Below, piece by piece: positions 1-8,804 of a stretch of DNA of 64,000 bases. The stretch comes from Actinomadura macrotermitis (GTDB lineage Bacteria; Actinomycetota; Actinomycetes; Streptosporangiales; Streptosporangiaceae). The DNA is taken from contig NZ_WEGH01000002.1 of the NCBI RefSeq assembly GCF_009604375.1, positions 1,078,073-1,142,072 on the forward strand, written 5' to 3'. A program made the position numbers and the translations under genes. The stretch's first letter is position 1; each line of letters begins with the position of its first letter. The notes under the pieces are model-generated. The model had not been told where the DNA came from. It made no database searches and worked only from the letters and a program-made list of their open reading frames with translations.

Positions 1-2418
1 TCCTCCCGTAGCGGAGCCCCTCCGGCGGGCAACCGCCGCCGTGCGGGCGCGCCCCCCAGGCGCCCCGCCCGAGCCGGCGGCGGCCCCGGCGGTCCTCCCC
101 GGGGGCCCGGCGGTCCCGGTGGACCTGGTGGTCCCGGCGGGCCGGGCGGCTCCGGGCCGGGCGGTCCCGGCGGTCCGGGGGACGGGTTCTGGGGCGAGGA
201 GAAGGAAGGGCGCCGCAAGCGCTCGAAGAAGCCGGGCAAGACCGGCTGGCGGCGCTACGTCCCGTCCTGGAAGATCATGCTGGCGATCTTCGCGGTGCTG
301 CTCCTCGGCTTCAGCGTGCTCGTCGCCGTCGCCTACGCCAACACCCCGGTGCCCAAGGGCCGGCAGGCGACGGCGATCGCCCAGGAATCGGTGATCTACT
401 ACCGGGACGGCAAGACGCCGCTGGCGCGCATCGGCATGCACCGCGAGGACGTCGAGCTCGATGACGTTCCCAAGCACGTGCAGAACGCGGTGCTCGCGGC
501 CGAGGACCGCAAGTTCTGGGATGAACCCGGCGTCTCGCCGACCGGCGTGGCGCGGGCCCTGTACAAGACCGCAACCGGCGGCGAGGTCCAGGGCGGTTCC
601 ACCATCACCCAGCAGCTCGCCCGCAACTACTACGCGGGGCTGAGCCAGAAGCGCAGCGTCGACCGCAAGCTCAAGGAGATCCTCATCTCCATCCGCCTTG
701 GCCAAGAGGTGGACAAGAAGGAGATCCTCAAGCTGTACCTCAACACCGTCTCGTTCGGCCGCCAGGCGTACGGCATCAAGACAGCGGCGCGCGCCTACTT
801 CCGCAAGGAACTCAAGAAGCTCACCGTCTCCGAGGCGGCCATGCTCGCCGCGATGATCCAGCGGCCCAGCTTCTTCGCCACCCGGGGCGACGACAGCAAC
901 CCGGCCTATCGGCTGCTGGTCGAGCGCTGGAACTACGTGCTGAACGGCATGGTCACCATGAAGTGGCTGACCCCCGAAGACCGGGCCAGGCAGAAGTTCC
1001 CCACGACCGTGAAGCAGTGGAGCGACGTCTCCGACAACGGCCAGACCGGCTACATCAAGCAGCGGGTGCTGGACGAGCTCAAGAGCAAGTTCGGCATCGA
1101 CGACAAGCGGCTCGAACTGGGCGGTCTGAAGATCACCACCACGTTCGACAAGGACCTCACCGACTACACCGCTCAGATGATCAAGCAGGTGCGGCGGGAG
1201 AAGGGCCTGAAGAACGACATCCGGTTCGGGCTGGCGGCCGTCACCCCCGACGGCGAGGTCCGCGCGGCCTATGGCGGTCCCAACTACGTCAAGCAGCCGT
1301 TCAACAACTCCTTCCAGGGCAAGATCGCTCCAGGCTCGTCGTTCAAGCCGATCGTGCTGGCGACCGCCCTGAAGAACGGCGTGAGCCTGCAGAACACGCT
1401 GGACGGCAGCTACTCGCGCTCGTTCGGCGGCCCGAAGCCGATCACCAACGACTCGCGCAGTGAGAACGGCGTCTACAACCTGGTCCAGATGACCCAGATG
1501 TCGATCAACACCGCCTATGTCGACCTCGGCCAGAAGGTCGGTCTGGACAAGGTGGTGGAGACGGCCAAGGAGATGGGCATCCCCGCGGACACCACGGACC
1601 TGCGGCCCGGCGTCGTCAGCCTCCCGCTCGGCCCGATCGACGTCAGCCCGGTCAACATGGCGTCGGTCTACTCCACGTTCGCCTCCGGCGGCGACCACAC
1701 GGACGTGCACGTGATCAGCAAGATCGTCGACGCGGGCGGCAAGAAGCTCAAGCTGCCCTGGAAGACCAAGAACGTCTTCAACAAGCAGGTCGCCGGCGAC
1801 GCGACCAAGGCCATGCGGGCCGTGGTCACGTCCGGTACGGGCAAGCAGGCCGACCTCGGCGCGCGCCCGGTGGCCGGCAAGACGGGTACCACCGACGAGA
1901 ACAAGTCGGCGTGGTTCGTCGGCTACGCCCCCGAACAGCTCGCCACCTCGGTGGCGATGTGGCGCCAGGACAAGCACGACACCCGGCTCTCGCTGCAGGG
2001 GATCGGCGGCTACTCCCAGATCTACGGTGGCACGATCCCCGCCGACATCTTCAGGCGGTTCATGCTGAAGGCGCTGGAGGGCGAGGAGATCAAGCCGCTG
2101 TTCCCGCCCGGCAACGTCGGCGAACTCCAGCCCTGGGCCGTGCCGAAGAAGGAGACCAAGGCGACGCCGACCCCGTCGACGACGCCGACGCCGCCCTGCC
2201 GCCCCGGCCAGGAGACCAGCGAGGACAAGCCCTGCCGGCCGAGCGAGCCCCCGACGTCGCCGACGACGCCGACCTCGCCGACGGTCCCGACGTCGCCGAC
2301 GCCCCCGACCAAGACGCCGTGCCAGGCGCCCGGCTTCCCGCCCGGCTGCGTCGAGCCGACACCGACGCCGAAGCAGCCGGGCAAGCACGACCAGCAACGA
2401 CAGACCACCGCCTATTAA
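1..2418 (+). CDS. Bifunctional penicillin-binding protein (class A PBP), 5' end outside window
   Basis: Class A PBP that polymerises and cross-links peptidoglycan at the outer face of the membrane. The frame is already open at base 1, so the true start lies upstream. The first ~85 visible codons are Gly/Pro-rich and then basic (cytosolic). One membrane segment follows at about nt 274-345 (IMLAIFAVLLLGFSV). The GT51 glycosyltransferase domain shows EDRKFW, GGSTITQQLARN and LYLNTVSFG. The transpeptidase shows SSFK (SxxK serine, near nt 1333), SIN (SxN, nt 1501) and KTGTT (near nt 1879). The C-terminal tail, from about nt 2150, is a low-complexity Thr/Pro stretch with a few Cys, typical of actinobacterial PonA proteins. 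A stem-loop follows the stop. In related genomes this gene neighbours the GT87-rpsF block, so the genes downstream look inserted. Confidence 0.95.
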   Translation, partial: SSRSGAPPAGNRRRAGAPPRRPARAGGGPGGPPRGPGGPGGPGGPGGPGGSGPGGPGGPGDGFWGEEKEGRRKRSKKPGKTGWRRYVPSWKIMLAIFAVLLLGFSVLVAVAYANTPVPKGRQATAIAQESVIYYRDGKTPLARIGMHREDVELDDVPKHVQNAVLAAEDRKFWDEPGVSPTGVARALYKTATGGEVQGGSTITQQLARNYYAGLSQKRSVDRKLKEILISIRLGQEVDKKEILKLYLNTVSFGRQAYGIKTAARAYFRKELKKLTVSEAAMLAAMIQRPSFFATRGDDSNPAYRLLVERWNYVLNGMVTMKWLTPEDRARQKFPTTVKQWSDVSDNGQTGYIKQRVLDELKSKFGIDDKRLELGGLKITTTFDKDLTDYTAQMIKQVRREKGLKNDIRFGLAAVTPDGEVRAAYGGPNYVKQPFNNSFQGKIAPGSSFKPIVLATALKNGVSLQNTLDGSYSRSFGGPKPITNDSRSENGVYNLVQMTQMSINTAYVDLGQKVGLDKVVETAKEMGIPADTTDLRPGVVSLPLGPIDVSPVNMASVYSTFASGGDHTDVHVISKIVDAGGKKLKLPWKTKNVFNKQVAGDATKAMRAVVTSGTGKQADLGARPVAGKTGTTDENKSAWFVGYAPEQLATSVAMWRQDKHDTRLSLQGIGGYSQIYGGTIPADIFRRFMLKALEGEEIKPLFPPGNVGELQPWAVPKKETKATPTPSTTPTPPCRPGQETSEDKPCRPSEPPTSPTTPTSPTVPTSPTPPTKTPCQAPGFPPGCVEPTPTPKQPGKHDQQRQTTAY

Positions 2419-2425
2419 CCCGAAC

Positions 2426-2459
2426 CGGCAGCCTGTGTCCCCAGGGGCACGGGCTGCCG
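2426..2459 (+). terminator. Stem-loop terminator after the PBP gene
   Basis: Eight bases after the PBP stop, CGGCAGCC (2426-2433) pairs with GGCTGCCG (2452-2459). The interior can pair further (GTG/CAC and CCC/GGG). There is no strong T-run, as is usual in high-GC actinobacteria. Confidence 0.6.
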
Positions 2460-2902
2460 CATGTTCGATGGATGTGACTTGTGGCTCTTGGAGGATCCTC
2501 CGGACGGCCAGGTCGACAGCCCGAACATGCCGAGAGTTATCCGTCGCATGAACTGGGTTGGGTAGAGGCTATGGAGCGAGAGACTCGGCTGGTTTTGAAC
2601 GGCTAAGCCGTCCAGGCGGATCAGCGCCGTGATCGCCTTTTGGCGCACGTCGCAGCGAGCCTCATGAAAGCCAGCAGGGCTGCCGCGGGGCAGACTTGGA
2701 CATGACAGCCAGCCGGCAGGTGAGCACTCAGTGAGCCTGGATCATGAGTTCTGGAAAAAGATCGTGCCCCTGCCGGTCGGCCGGGTGAACTGATCGCTGC
2801 TGGGATGTCGTGCCCGCCCGGTCGTGGACGTGAGCACTGCTTCATTAGGTCGCTGACTTGTTCGGCCGCCGCTGCTGGCCAGCTGGCCCGGCAAGGGGAG
2901 CG
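2460..2902. other. Intergenic stretch, no gene seen
   Basis: About 440 bases between the PBP terminator and the IS110 fragment. I see no open frame with actinobacterial codon bias and no recognisable RNA. The base composition is more mixed than in the PBP gene, which fits a junction between core DNA and accessory DNA. Confidence 0.4.
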
Positions 2903-3301
2903 ATGATGCGGCTGTTCATGGGAGATGACTGGGCCGGGGCCCACCACAACGTGGAACTGATGGACGCCGCCGAGCGGAGGCTGGTGCGGGCCCGGCTGCC
3001 CGAGGACGTGGCCGGGATGACCTGGCTGCACCAAATGATTGCCGACCGTCTCGGCGACAGCGGCGACGATCAGGTGCAGATGGTGGTCGGGATCGAGACC
3101 GACTGCGGGCCGTGGATGCGTGCGCTGGTGGCGGCTGGCTACACGGTGCTGACGGTCAACCCGCTGCAGGCCGCCCGCTACCGCGAACGCCTCAGCGTGT
3201 CGGGCACCAAGAGTGACGTCGCCGACGTGCACATGCCGGCCGACACGGTCCGCGGCTGCTGCGCACTACTGGGCTGGCCCAGTTCGCCGCCGCGACCGTG
3301 A
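2903..3301 (+). pseudogene. IS110-family transposase, N-terminal fragment
   Basis: The N-terminal third of an IS110-type DEDD transposase. It starts at ATG 2903 behind AAGGGGAG. MGDDWAGAHHNVELMD carries the first acidic motif, VVGIETDCGPWMRALV the E-T-D segment, and LSVSGTKSDVADVH the K-S-D-x-x-D segment before the C-terminal serine domain. The frame is lost after about 120 codons, where it runs into WPSSPPRP and a stop. Full-length IS110 transposases are around 400 residues and no C-terminal serine domain follows, so this is a dead fragment. It marks the left edge of the accessory block. Confidence 0.8.
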
Positions 3302-3385
3302 TCGGATGATCATTGCGGACAGTACCTTGTTCCCCTCTGTGAGAGCGGGCAGTGGCGGCCCGCAGCAAGAGCCCCTGAGCCTTTT

Positions 3386-3940
3386 TCAGCAGGTGGCGGT
3401 CTCGCGGTTCTGCAGAATAAGGATGGCCTTGGCGAGTTGGTTGGCCTTCCAGGGGCAGCAGCGCAGCTTGTGCAAGATGCGCCAGGACTTCAACTGCGCG
3501 TTGGCGCGCTCACCCGGACCACGCAGCCGGGCGTGGGAGCGGTTGGCGTCCTTTTGGGAATCGGGCTTGCCCCGGCTCTTGTAGGGCGTAAGCGTCTCCG
3601 GCTGGCCTTGATGGCCTTTGCCGGCCAGGATCGGTAGCCCAAGCAGCGGGCCCAGGGTGTTCACAACCTGGCGCGAGGCCGAGTGCGAGATCCCGAACAG
3701 CGGCCTGACCTGCCGCAAGTCAGGTCGGTGCGCCAATACACCACTGCCAGCAGCACCCGTCCGGCCAGCGGCAACGCCTACAGGCATCTCGGCTGGCCAT
3801 CGGCGATCTGCAGATCGCTCTGCGCTGTCACCGTCCGCACCAGTTTGCAGAACCGGCGCACCGACAATCCGGTGAACGGACCGATCCACCGCGGTTCATC
3901 CGCTGACAACACCTGCACCACACCAGGTCGCCATCCTACT
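3386..3940 (-). pseudogene. IS5-type (DDE) transposase remnant with internal deletion
   Basis: Minus-strand remnant of an IS5-superfamily transposase. Its 3' part reads HQGQPETLTPYKSRGKPDS, GPGERANAQLKSWRILHKLR and LAKAILILQNRE, the conserved C-terminus of this group. Its 5' part, spread over two frames, reads TGLSVRRFCKLVR and VRPLFGISHSASRQVVNTLG, the N-terminal helix-turn-helix region. The two parts are joined directly (GPLLG-LPILAGKG), so the DDE catalytic core is deleted. The 3' terminus (CTGAGCCTTTTTCAG on the plus strand, 3376-3390) resembles the end of the copy at 10.5 kb and is probably the element's terminal repeat. The upper boundary is approximate. Confidence 0.75.
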
Positions 3941-3960
3941 CACGCCGATACGAGACAACC

Positions 3961-4303
3961 TTAGCAACAAGCTTTGTCCGTCAACTCCACGCGAGAAGAG
4001 CTCTTTTAGCAGCTTGCAAAGCCGGCATTCGCCCAAGCAAGGGTGCTCCATTCTCAAAAGAATTGGACATACCGTCTAGCAAATCTGCCAGACTTGCCGC
4101 CAACTTGATGACAACGGACCCCATGTGAAGCGAAAACCCAGCCACCTCGCCAAAAGAGTGCCAGGTGGGTGGTTTACGTAGATGACAGCTCCACTATTCA
4201 TGCAAGCCATTGGAAGTCGATTTTCTATATAAAAGAGTCATGCTCCCTGGGCATTCGATCAACGATGGCGGCATGGGAAGTGAAAGCAGGTTATTTTCTG
4301 GAG
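3961..4303. other. Lower-GC intergenic stretch, no gene seen
   Basis: Lies between the transposase remnant and the 3' end of the ABC permease. AT-rich for this window, with no convincing frame. It is the downstream flank of the minus-strand operon. A weak stem (CCACCT/AGGTGG, about 4142-4168) could act as its terminator, but the inner pairing is poor. Confidence 0.35.
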
Positions 4304-5650
4304 TCATTGACGGAGTGCTTCCTGTGGTTCAATCCGTGCCGCTCGCAAAGCGGGATACAAGCCAGCCAGCAGGCCGATAAACGCACCGATCAGCGGGGCG
4401 GGTAGCACGGTGAATGGCTCCAGGACTGCGGTCCACTGCTGGGCTAAAGCCACAACGACCACGATTCCGATAGCAATGCTGGTACCGATCATTCCGCCGA
4501 GTAAGCCAAGCACGGTCGACTCGGTTAGAAACTGGATGGCGATATGGCAGGGACGAGCCCCAAGGGATCGGCGTAGCCCAATTTCGCCAGTACGTTCCAG
4601 GACAGAAACAAAGGTGGTGTTGGCGATGCCGACGGCACCAATGACAAGGCAGATTGCTGCCAAGAGAAGGAAGAGGCCGGTCAGGTCACTGGTTACCTGA
4701 TGGTGCAGTCCTCGAGGGTCAGGCGGAGGGATCGCAGTAAACAAGGCAGGGTTGTCGGGACGCAGGGCGGTAGGAGCCTGGCTGGCAATGAGCCGTGCTG
4801 CACCGAGCTGAGTCTTAATGATCATTTGCCCTTGGTTATTCTGCGGCGGAGGCCCGTATACTCGGTCGGCGGTACTGCGTGGAATAAGAACACTGGACAG
4901 CAGTTCGGGCATCTGCCGAGTGTCGCCCAGGATTCCGATAACGGTAAAAGCTCGATGGTTGATGAAGACCGCAGGGCGAGAGTCGAGTTGGGTGATACCC
5001 AGCCGTTGAGCGGCGGTGGCGCCCAGAATTGCCACTAACTCGCTACGTGCTTCATGGAATGCGTTGTACTGTGTTCCTTGAGTAACGGTGGCCTCTGCGG
5101 CCTCAAGCGTTCCCGGTGAGGCGGCGAGCACTGAACTGATCGCGCCGATATCACCATTAGCGCCCGGACGAGTGGCTGGTGAGGCGGTGATGGAGACTGC
5201 ACCGGGAAAACGGATCCGCCGCCAGGTGCCAGCGTGCACGACCCCATGCAGTCGGGTTATCCGGTGGTCAGCATCGCGGGGGAATGCCTGTGCCTGGGCT
5301 CCGTCGCCCTGCCCCGGTTGGTTGGGGCTATTGGCCTCGATAGCGCGATCGGCTGTAGCGGAGACGGTCAACGTGGTAGCGGTCAGAACGTTGAACTGCT
5401 GGCTGATCTGACCGGAGGTGGTTGCAGTCAATCCCAGCACAGCCACGAACGCACTGACTCCTAGAATGGTACCTAGCATGGTCAAGGCAGAACGGCCCGG
5501 GCGTTGAGTGAGCCCTGCGGTCGCTTCGCTGATCAGGTCTCGCCATGACAAACGAGAAGGGCGGGCTCCGCTTTGCCATGCGCGCGGACTCAGGTCACCA
5601 TGTAGAACGCGTATCACGAATCGCCTACTTGTGATGCGATCGGTACTCAT
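4304..5650 (-). CDS. FtsX/MacB-type ABC transporter permease
   Basis: Permease of a MacB/LolE/FtsX-type (type VII) ABC system, 448 residues. Layout is typical: one N-terminal membrane segment (about residues 55-77, LTMLGTILGVSAFVAVLGL), a large extracytoplasmic MacB-PCD-like domain (about 80-320), then three C-terminal segments (about 325-430) with the FtsX signature VLERTGEIGLRRSLGARP. Such permeases use ATP hydrolysis to drive conformational change outside the membrane and often export or expel peptides. Its ATG shares one base with the stop of the ATPase gene (TAATG), so the two are translationally coupled. Codon use is less GC-biased than in core genes. Substrate unknown. Confidence 0.85.
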   Translation of the reverse strand: MSTDRITSRRFVIRVLHGDLSPRAWQSGARPSRLSWRDLISEATAGLTQRPGRSALTMLGTILGVSAFVAVLGLTATTSGQISQQFNVLTATTLTVSATADRAIEANSPNQPGQGDGAQAQAFPRDADHRITRLHGVVHAGTWRRIRFPGAVSITASPATRPGANGDIGAISSVLAASPGTLEAAEATVTQGTQYNAFHEARSELVAILGATAAQRLGITQLDSRPAVFINHRAFTVIGILGDTRQMPELLSSVLIPRSTADRVYGPPPQNNQGQMIIKTQLGAARLIASQAPTALRPDNPALFTAIPPPDPRGLHHQVTSDLTGLFLLLAAICLVIGAVGIANTTFVSVLERTGEIGLRRSLGARPCHIAIQFLTESTVLGLLGGMIGTSIAIGIVVVVALAQQWTAVLEPFTVLPAPLIGAFIGLLAGLYPALRAARIEPQEALRQ

Positions 5651-6387
5651 TATGAATTTTTCTCGAACGGCCGCTGACTATTAGGCCTAGTTTCACGCGG
5701 ACAGCTATGAGGTACCGAATTGTCGGTCAGTTGCCCGTCATAGATGGTGACTACGCGTTGAGCTCGGTCGGCCACTACCGGGTCATGTGTGATGACCAGG
5801 ACGGTCTGTCCATCACTGTGCAATTCGTCAAGGAGATCCAAAATGGTGGCAGCGGTGTGTGAATCAAGATTTCCGGTGGGCTCATCACACAGCAGCAGGT
5901 AAGGATGGTTGGCCAACGCTCGGGCTATCGCAACGCGCTGGCGCTCACCGCCCGACAAGGTAGTCGGCACTGCGTGCATACGATGCCCAAGCCCCACTCG
6001 TTGCAGAGCGATCTGCGCGGTGTTCAGACGTTGGGTGCGCGGGATCGCATCGTAGAGCTGAGCGAGCATCACATTCTCTATCGCAGTCCGGTGGGTGAGC
6101 AAGTGAAAAGATTGGAAGACAAAACCGATACGGCGTCCGCGCACCGCTGTCCGTTCTGACTCACTCAGCTGTGCAACATCCACCCCATCAAGCTGATACC
6201 GGCCGGTCGTAGGGCGGTCCAGCAATCCGAGCAGATTGAGTAAAGTAGATTTGCCTGAACCTGAAGGGCCGGCGATGGCTATGTATTCCCCGCGATTCAC
6301 TGTCATGTCAACACGATGTAATGCCGTCACGGGCGGTGGACCGGGGTATGTTCGGCTAACCCCTTCCAGGGCGATGACTGGTCTCAC
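5650..6387 (-). CDS. ABC transporter ATP-binding protein (MacB/LolD type)
   Basis: 245-residue ATPase partner of the downstream permease. Walker A is GPSGSGKST (residues 40-48), the Q-loop is FQSF (91-94), the signature is [15 protein letters not shown] (144-158), Walker B is LLLCDEPTGNLD (164-175) and the switch His is in THDP (200-203). The DEPTGNLD form is characteristic of the LolD/MacB/FtsE/BceA group. Its start overlaps the stop of the adaptor gene by four bases (ATGA), as expected for a complex made in fixed stoichiometry. Confidence 0.92.
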   Translation of the reverse strand: MRPVIALEGVSRTYPGPPPVTALHRVDMTVNRGEYIAIAGPSGSGKSTLLNLLGLLDRPTTGRYQLDGVDVAQLSESERTAVRGRRIGFVFQSFHLLTHRTAIENVMLAQLYDAIPRTQRLNTAQIALQRVGLGHRMHAVPTTLSGGERQRVAIARALANHPYLLLCDEPTGNLDSHTAATILDLLDELHSDGQTVLVITHDPVVADRAQRVVTIYDGQLTDNSVPHSCPRETRPNSQRPFEKNS

Positions 6388-7703
6388 CGCCCCACCACCA
6401 CCTTGTCACCTTCATGTAGTTGTCCACCCTGAGGACGCACCTCAACGAATCCATCAGCCGACATGCCAGCAATCACCGGGACCCGACGTCGCTCCCCCTT
6501 GCCTGTCAGTACGGTCACCGATGCCTGCCCATCGGCTGGCGCAGTGATTGCTCCTTCAGGGACAGCCAGGACTTGGCTCTCGGTGGCGGCTGCAGTCACG
6601 GTGATGCGGGCATCCTGATTGTTGAGAACCGGGCTCCATGGTCGGTCACCAACGATGGTTACCGGGATATAGGCAGGATTGCTGTCCTTTTCAGACTCTT
6701 TTGGCTTAACTATCTGGCCGACCCGGGTTACCCGAGCCGGGTACTGCTTACCGCTGTCTTCGAGCAAGACTTGTACCTGCTGATTGGTGTTCACCGTGCC
6801 CTCGGCCGAGGGATCCAGGTGGCCGATCAACCGCAAACCACCGAGTGTCACCTTCAGCAAGGTACTGCTCGGCCTTGCGCCTACCGCTCCCCCCAGAGCG
6901 GTAATCCGCGCCGGAAATGAGGGAAGGAACATTACCTCGGACTTGGGGACCCGAACCAACTTCTTAGCTTTATCTCTAGCCTGGATGCGCAAAGAGGTGG
7001 AGCGAGACCGGGTGGACAGAACAGGCTTGGGTGCATCACCTGGCGATTCCTTTGCCACAACCGGTACCGGATATCCCAGTGCTGTATAAAAGCGCCGAAC
7101 GGCTTGGGCGGTACCGGAACCGAAATGACCCTGTTGGTCGGAGCCCCGCCCATAACCCAAATCGTCCAAGCCGCGCTGTAATTGGGTCACATCTGGCCCC
7201 GAGACACCTTGCGTTAGATCACGAATGGCGGGAATCTTGCCATGCAAGGCAAAGACTGGACGATAGGAAATCTCCACTAGCAGCATGCCCGGCTGAACTT
7301 GATCACCGGGTTTACGAGGTGTCTTGGTGACTACCATCTCGCCCCCAGCTGAGCCGCTGCCCCCGCTGGGATCCAACGCGGAAGCCGGAGCAAAGTCCAC
7401 CGATTTTGTAGAGGTGAACGATCCACGGAAGATCACCGTACGCTTCAAGATTTTGTATTCAACCGGAGCCGTTAGAATGCTGGCACGAGGTGGTTTGGCC
7501 TGAGCGGCAACCTCAGCAGGTGAATCTACCCAGAACGAGGCGACCATACCCATAGTTGACAAGATCGCTGTCGAACAAGCGATGCCGAGTAGCAGCCTCT
7601 GCCGGCGAGCCAGCGGAGAAGAGGACTTAGATGTCCGGTCTGCAGCGACTAGCATTGGCTCCTGATATTCGGTGCCGCCCAACAGGGCATCCGGTTCAGC
7701 CAC
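6384..7703 (-). CDS. Membrane-anchored adaptor with peptidoglycan-binding domain
   Basis: 439-residue HlyD/MacA-like adaptor. It has a short cytosolic tail, one membrane segment (about residues 37-58), a lipoyl/barrel-like stretch (about 80-150), then an inserted PG_binding_1 domain (about 168-212, DVTQLQRGLDDLGYG and FGSGTAQAVRRFY). The C-terminal half has beta-rich membrane-proximal character and ends GGQLHEGDKVVVGR. In Gram-positives such adaptors accompany MacB-type ABC pairs and probably dock the transporter to the wall. Starts at GTG 7703; overlaps the upstream gene by eight bases and the ATPase gene by four. Same lower-GC composition as its neighbours. Confidence 0.82.
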   Translation of the reverse strand: MAEPDALLGGTEYQEPMLVAADRTSKSSSPLARRQRLLLGIACSTAILSTMGMVASFWVDSPAEVAAQAKPPRASILTAPVEYKILKRTVIFRGSFTSTKSVDFAPASALDPSGGSGSAGGEMVVTKTPRKPGDQVQPGMLLVEISYRPVFALHGKIPAIRDLTQGVSGPDVTQLQRGLDDLGYGRGSDQQGHFGSGTAQAVRRFYTALGYPVPVVAKESPGDAPKPVLSTRSRSTSLRIQARDKAKKLVRVPKSEVMFLPSFPARITALGGAVGARPSSTLLKVTLGGLRLIGHLDPSAEGTVNTNQQVQVLLEDSGKQYPARVTRVGQIVKPKESEKDSNPAYIPVTIVGDRPWSPVLNNQDARITVTAAATESQVLAVPEGAITAPADGQASVTVLTGKGERRRVPVIAGMSADGFVEVRPQGGQLHEGDKVVVGR

Positions 7704-8628
7704 CGTACTGCTTGGTCAATGTTTGCAGACGCTTTTCTTGAGCTTCGATTTGCTTTTTCTCTTTATTCAACGCTTCGGCATTTTTTTCAATTTCGATATT
7801 CTGTAGATCAGATTCAACGGCGAACATCACGCCTATTAGGTTCGTTTGGTAAATACAGTCCACAGTAGCGACTGCCGACTTAATCTCAGCTTGGCTCACT
7901 TGCACGGGACCATCGCCATCCTGACCGGCGAACTCCGCGCCGGCATGCAATGAATCGCGGTAGTGATATCCCTTAGCTTGCATGCAAAGTACCCATTTAG
8001 CGGTGACCACTTGTGCGCGCGCTTCCCTTGCCAGCTGGGCGAAGGACTTACGCTGAAGAGATTTTGCTAGGGTTGGCCCCTCTCCCGCGACGCCTGTTGC
8101 TCGGGCCGCCTCCCCCATGCACCCTCCTTGTGGTACTTGCTTGCCCTGGTATTGAACTTTCCCGCCATTAGAGGATGAGCCCTTCAAGACAGTCTGTTGA
8201 CTTGCAGAAAATTCATCTAGAGACTTCGGCCTTGCACTTCCGATGGTCCAATCGGGCATCCCGTATCCATATCGAGAGGCTGCAGCTCGATCCGAAATTC
8301 CATAGCGGCGAGAAGTGCTGAACTTTTCAATTCTAGTACTAGTCTCAATAACTTGGGAAAGGCCCAGCGAAGAAGTCATCTGAAATCCATAACGACGCAT
8401 GCATTCTTTCATGATGACGGAACGTAGTGCGGCAGTTTGTGCCGTGTCGGAAGCCGACGGCAAATATGCTTCGAGTGGGAGACTGAGTTGTGCCATACTT
8501 GTCGGCGTCGGTGTCGCCACAGGGCGCGGTATGGCCGAATTGCCACTATGAGTGGAGCAACCACTTGATGCAGGAATCGCACTTAGCGAGCAAGTGAATG
8601 CAATAATTGTAGAAACGTTTTTGAGCAT
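7696..8628 (-). CDS. Secreted or lipoprotein-like coiled-coil protein, unknown function
   Basis: About 310 residues. ATG 8628 is preferred because GAAGGAAA sits at ideal spacing; an in-frame GTG lies at 8643. The N-terminus is a signal sequence (LKNVSTIIAFTCSLSAIPA) followed by SSGC. That resembles a lipobox but lacks the usual Leu/Val at -3, so the lipid anchor is uncertain. The middle holds Cys motifs (KECMRRYGF, QGGCMGEA, WVLCMQAKGY, VDCIYQTN). The last ~45 residues are a charged coiled coil (NAEALNKEKKQIEAQEKRLQ). I do not recognise a named family. Its position, overlapping the adaptor gene, suggests an extracytoplasmic partner of the ABC/adaptor complex. Confidence 0.75.
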   Translation of the reverse strand: MLKNVSTIIAFTCSLSAIPASSGCSTHSGNSAIPRPVATPTPTSMAQLSLPLEAYLPSASDTAQTAALRSVIMKECMRRYGFQMTSSLGLSQVIETSTRIEKFSTSRRYGISDRAAASRYGYGMPDWTIGSARPKSLDEFSASQQTVLKGSSSNGGKVQYQGKQVPQGGCMGEAARATGVAGEGPTLAKSLQRKSFAQLAREARAQVVTAKWVLCMQAKGYHYRDSLHAGAEFAGQDGDGPVQVSQAEIKSAVATVDCIYQTNLIGVMFAVESDLQNIEIEKNAEALNKEKKQIEAQEKRLQTLTKQYGG

Positions 8629-8664
8629 GAAAATTTCCTTCACAAACCTTTTGTCGGAAACAAT

Positions 8665-8707
8665 GGGGTGGTGTGGCGCAATGTCATGTACTGCGCCACA
8701 CCACCCC
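8665..8707 (-). terminator. Strong stem-loop between the secreted-protein gene and the transporter genes
   Basis: A perfect 16-bp stem (8665-8680 with 8692-8707; GGGGTGGTGTGGCGCA and its complement) around an 11-base loop. It lies in the 176-base gap between the I36-like gene and the downstream four-gene operon. On the minus strand a short T-containing run (ATTGTTTCC) follows. It could be a full terminator or an attenuator that keeps transporter expression below that of the secreted protein. It may also stabilise the upstream mRNA. Confidence 0.75.
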
Positions 8708-8804
8708 CGCGAGCGGCAGTTGAGGTGGTCAGCCCGAACTGATCACTCCAGTTGTTGGTCGCTTCTCACTGCTGCATCCGGCCAATGCGCTGCCGGCTTT
8801 CCGA

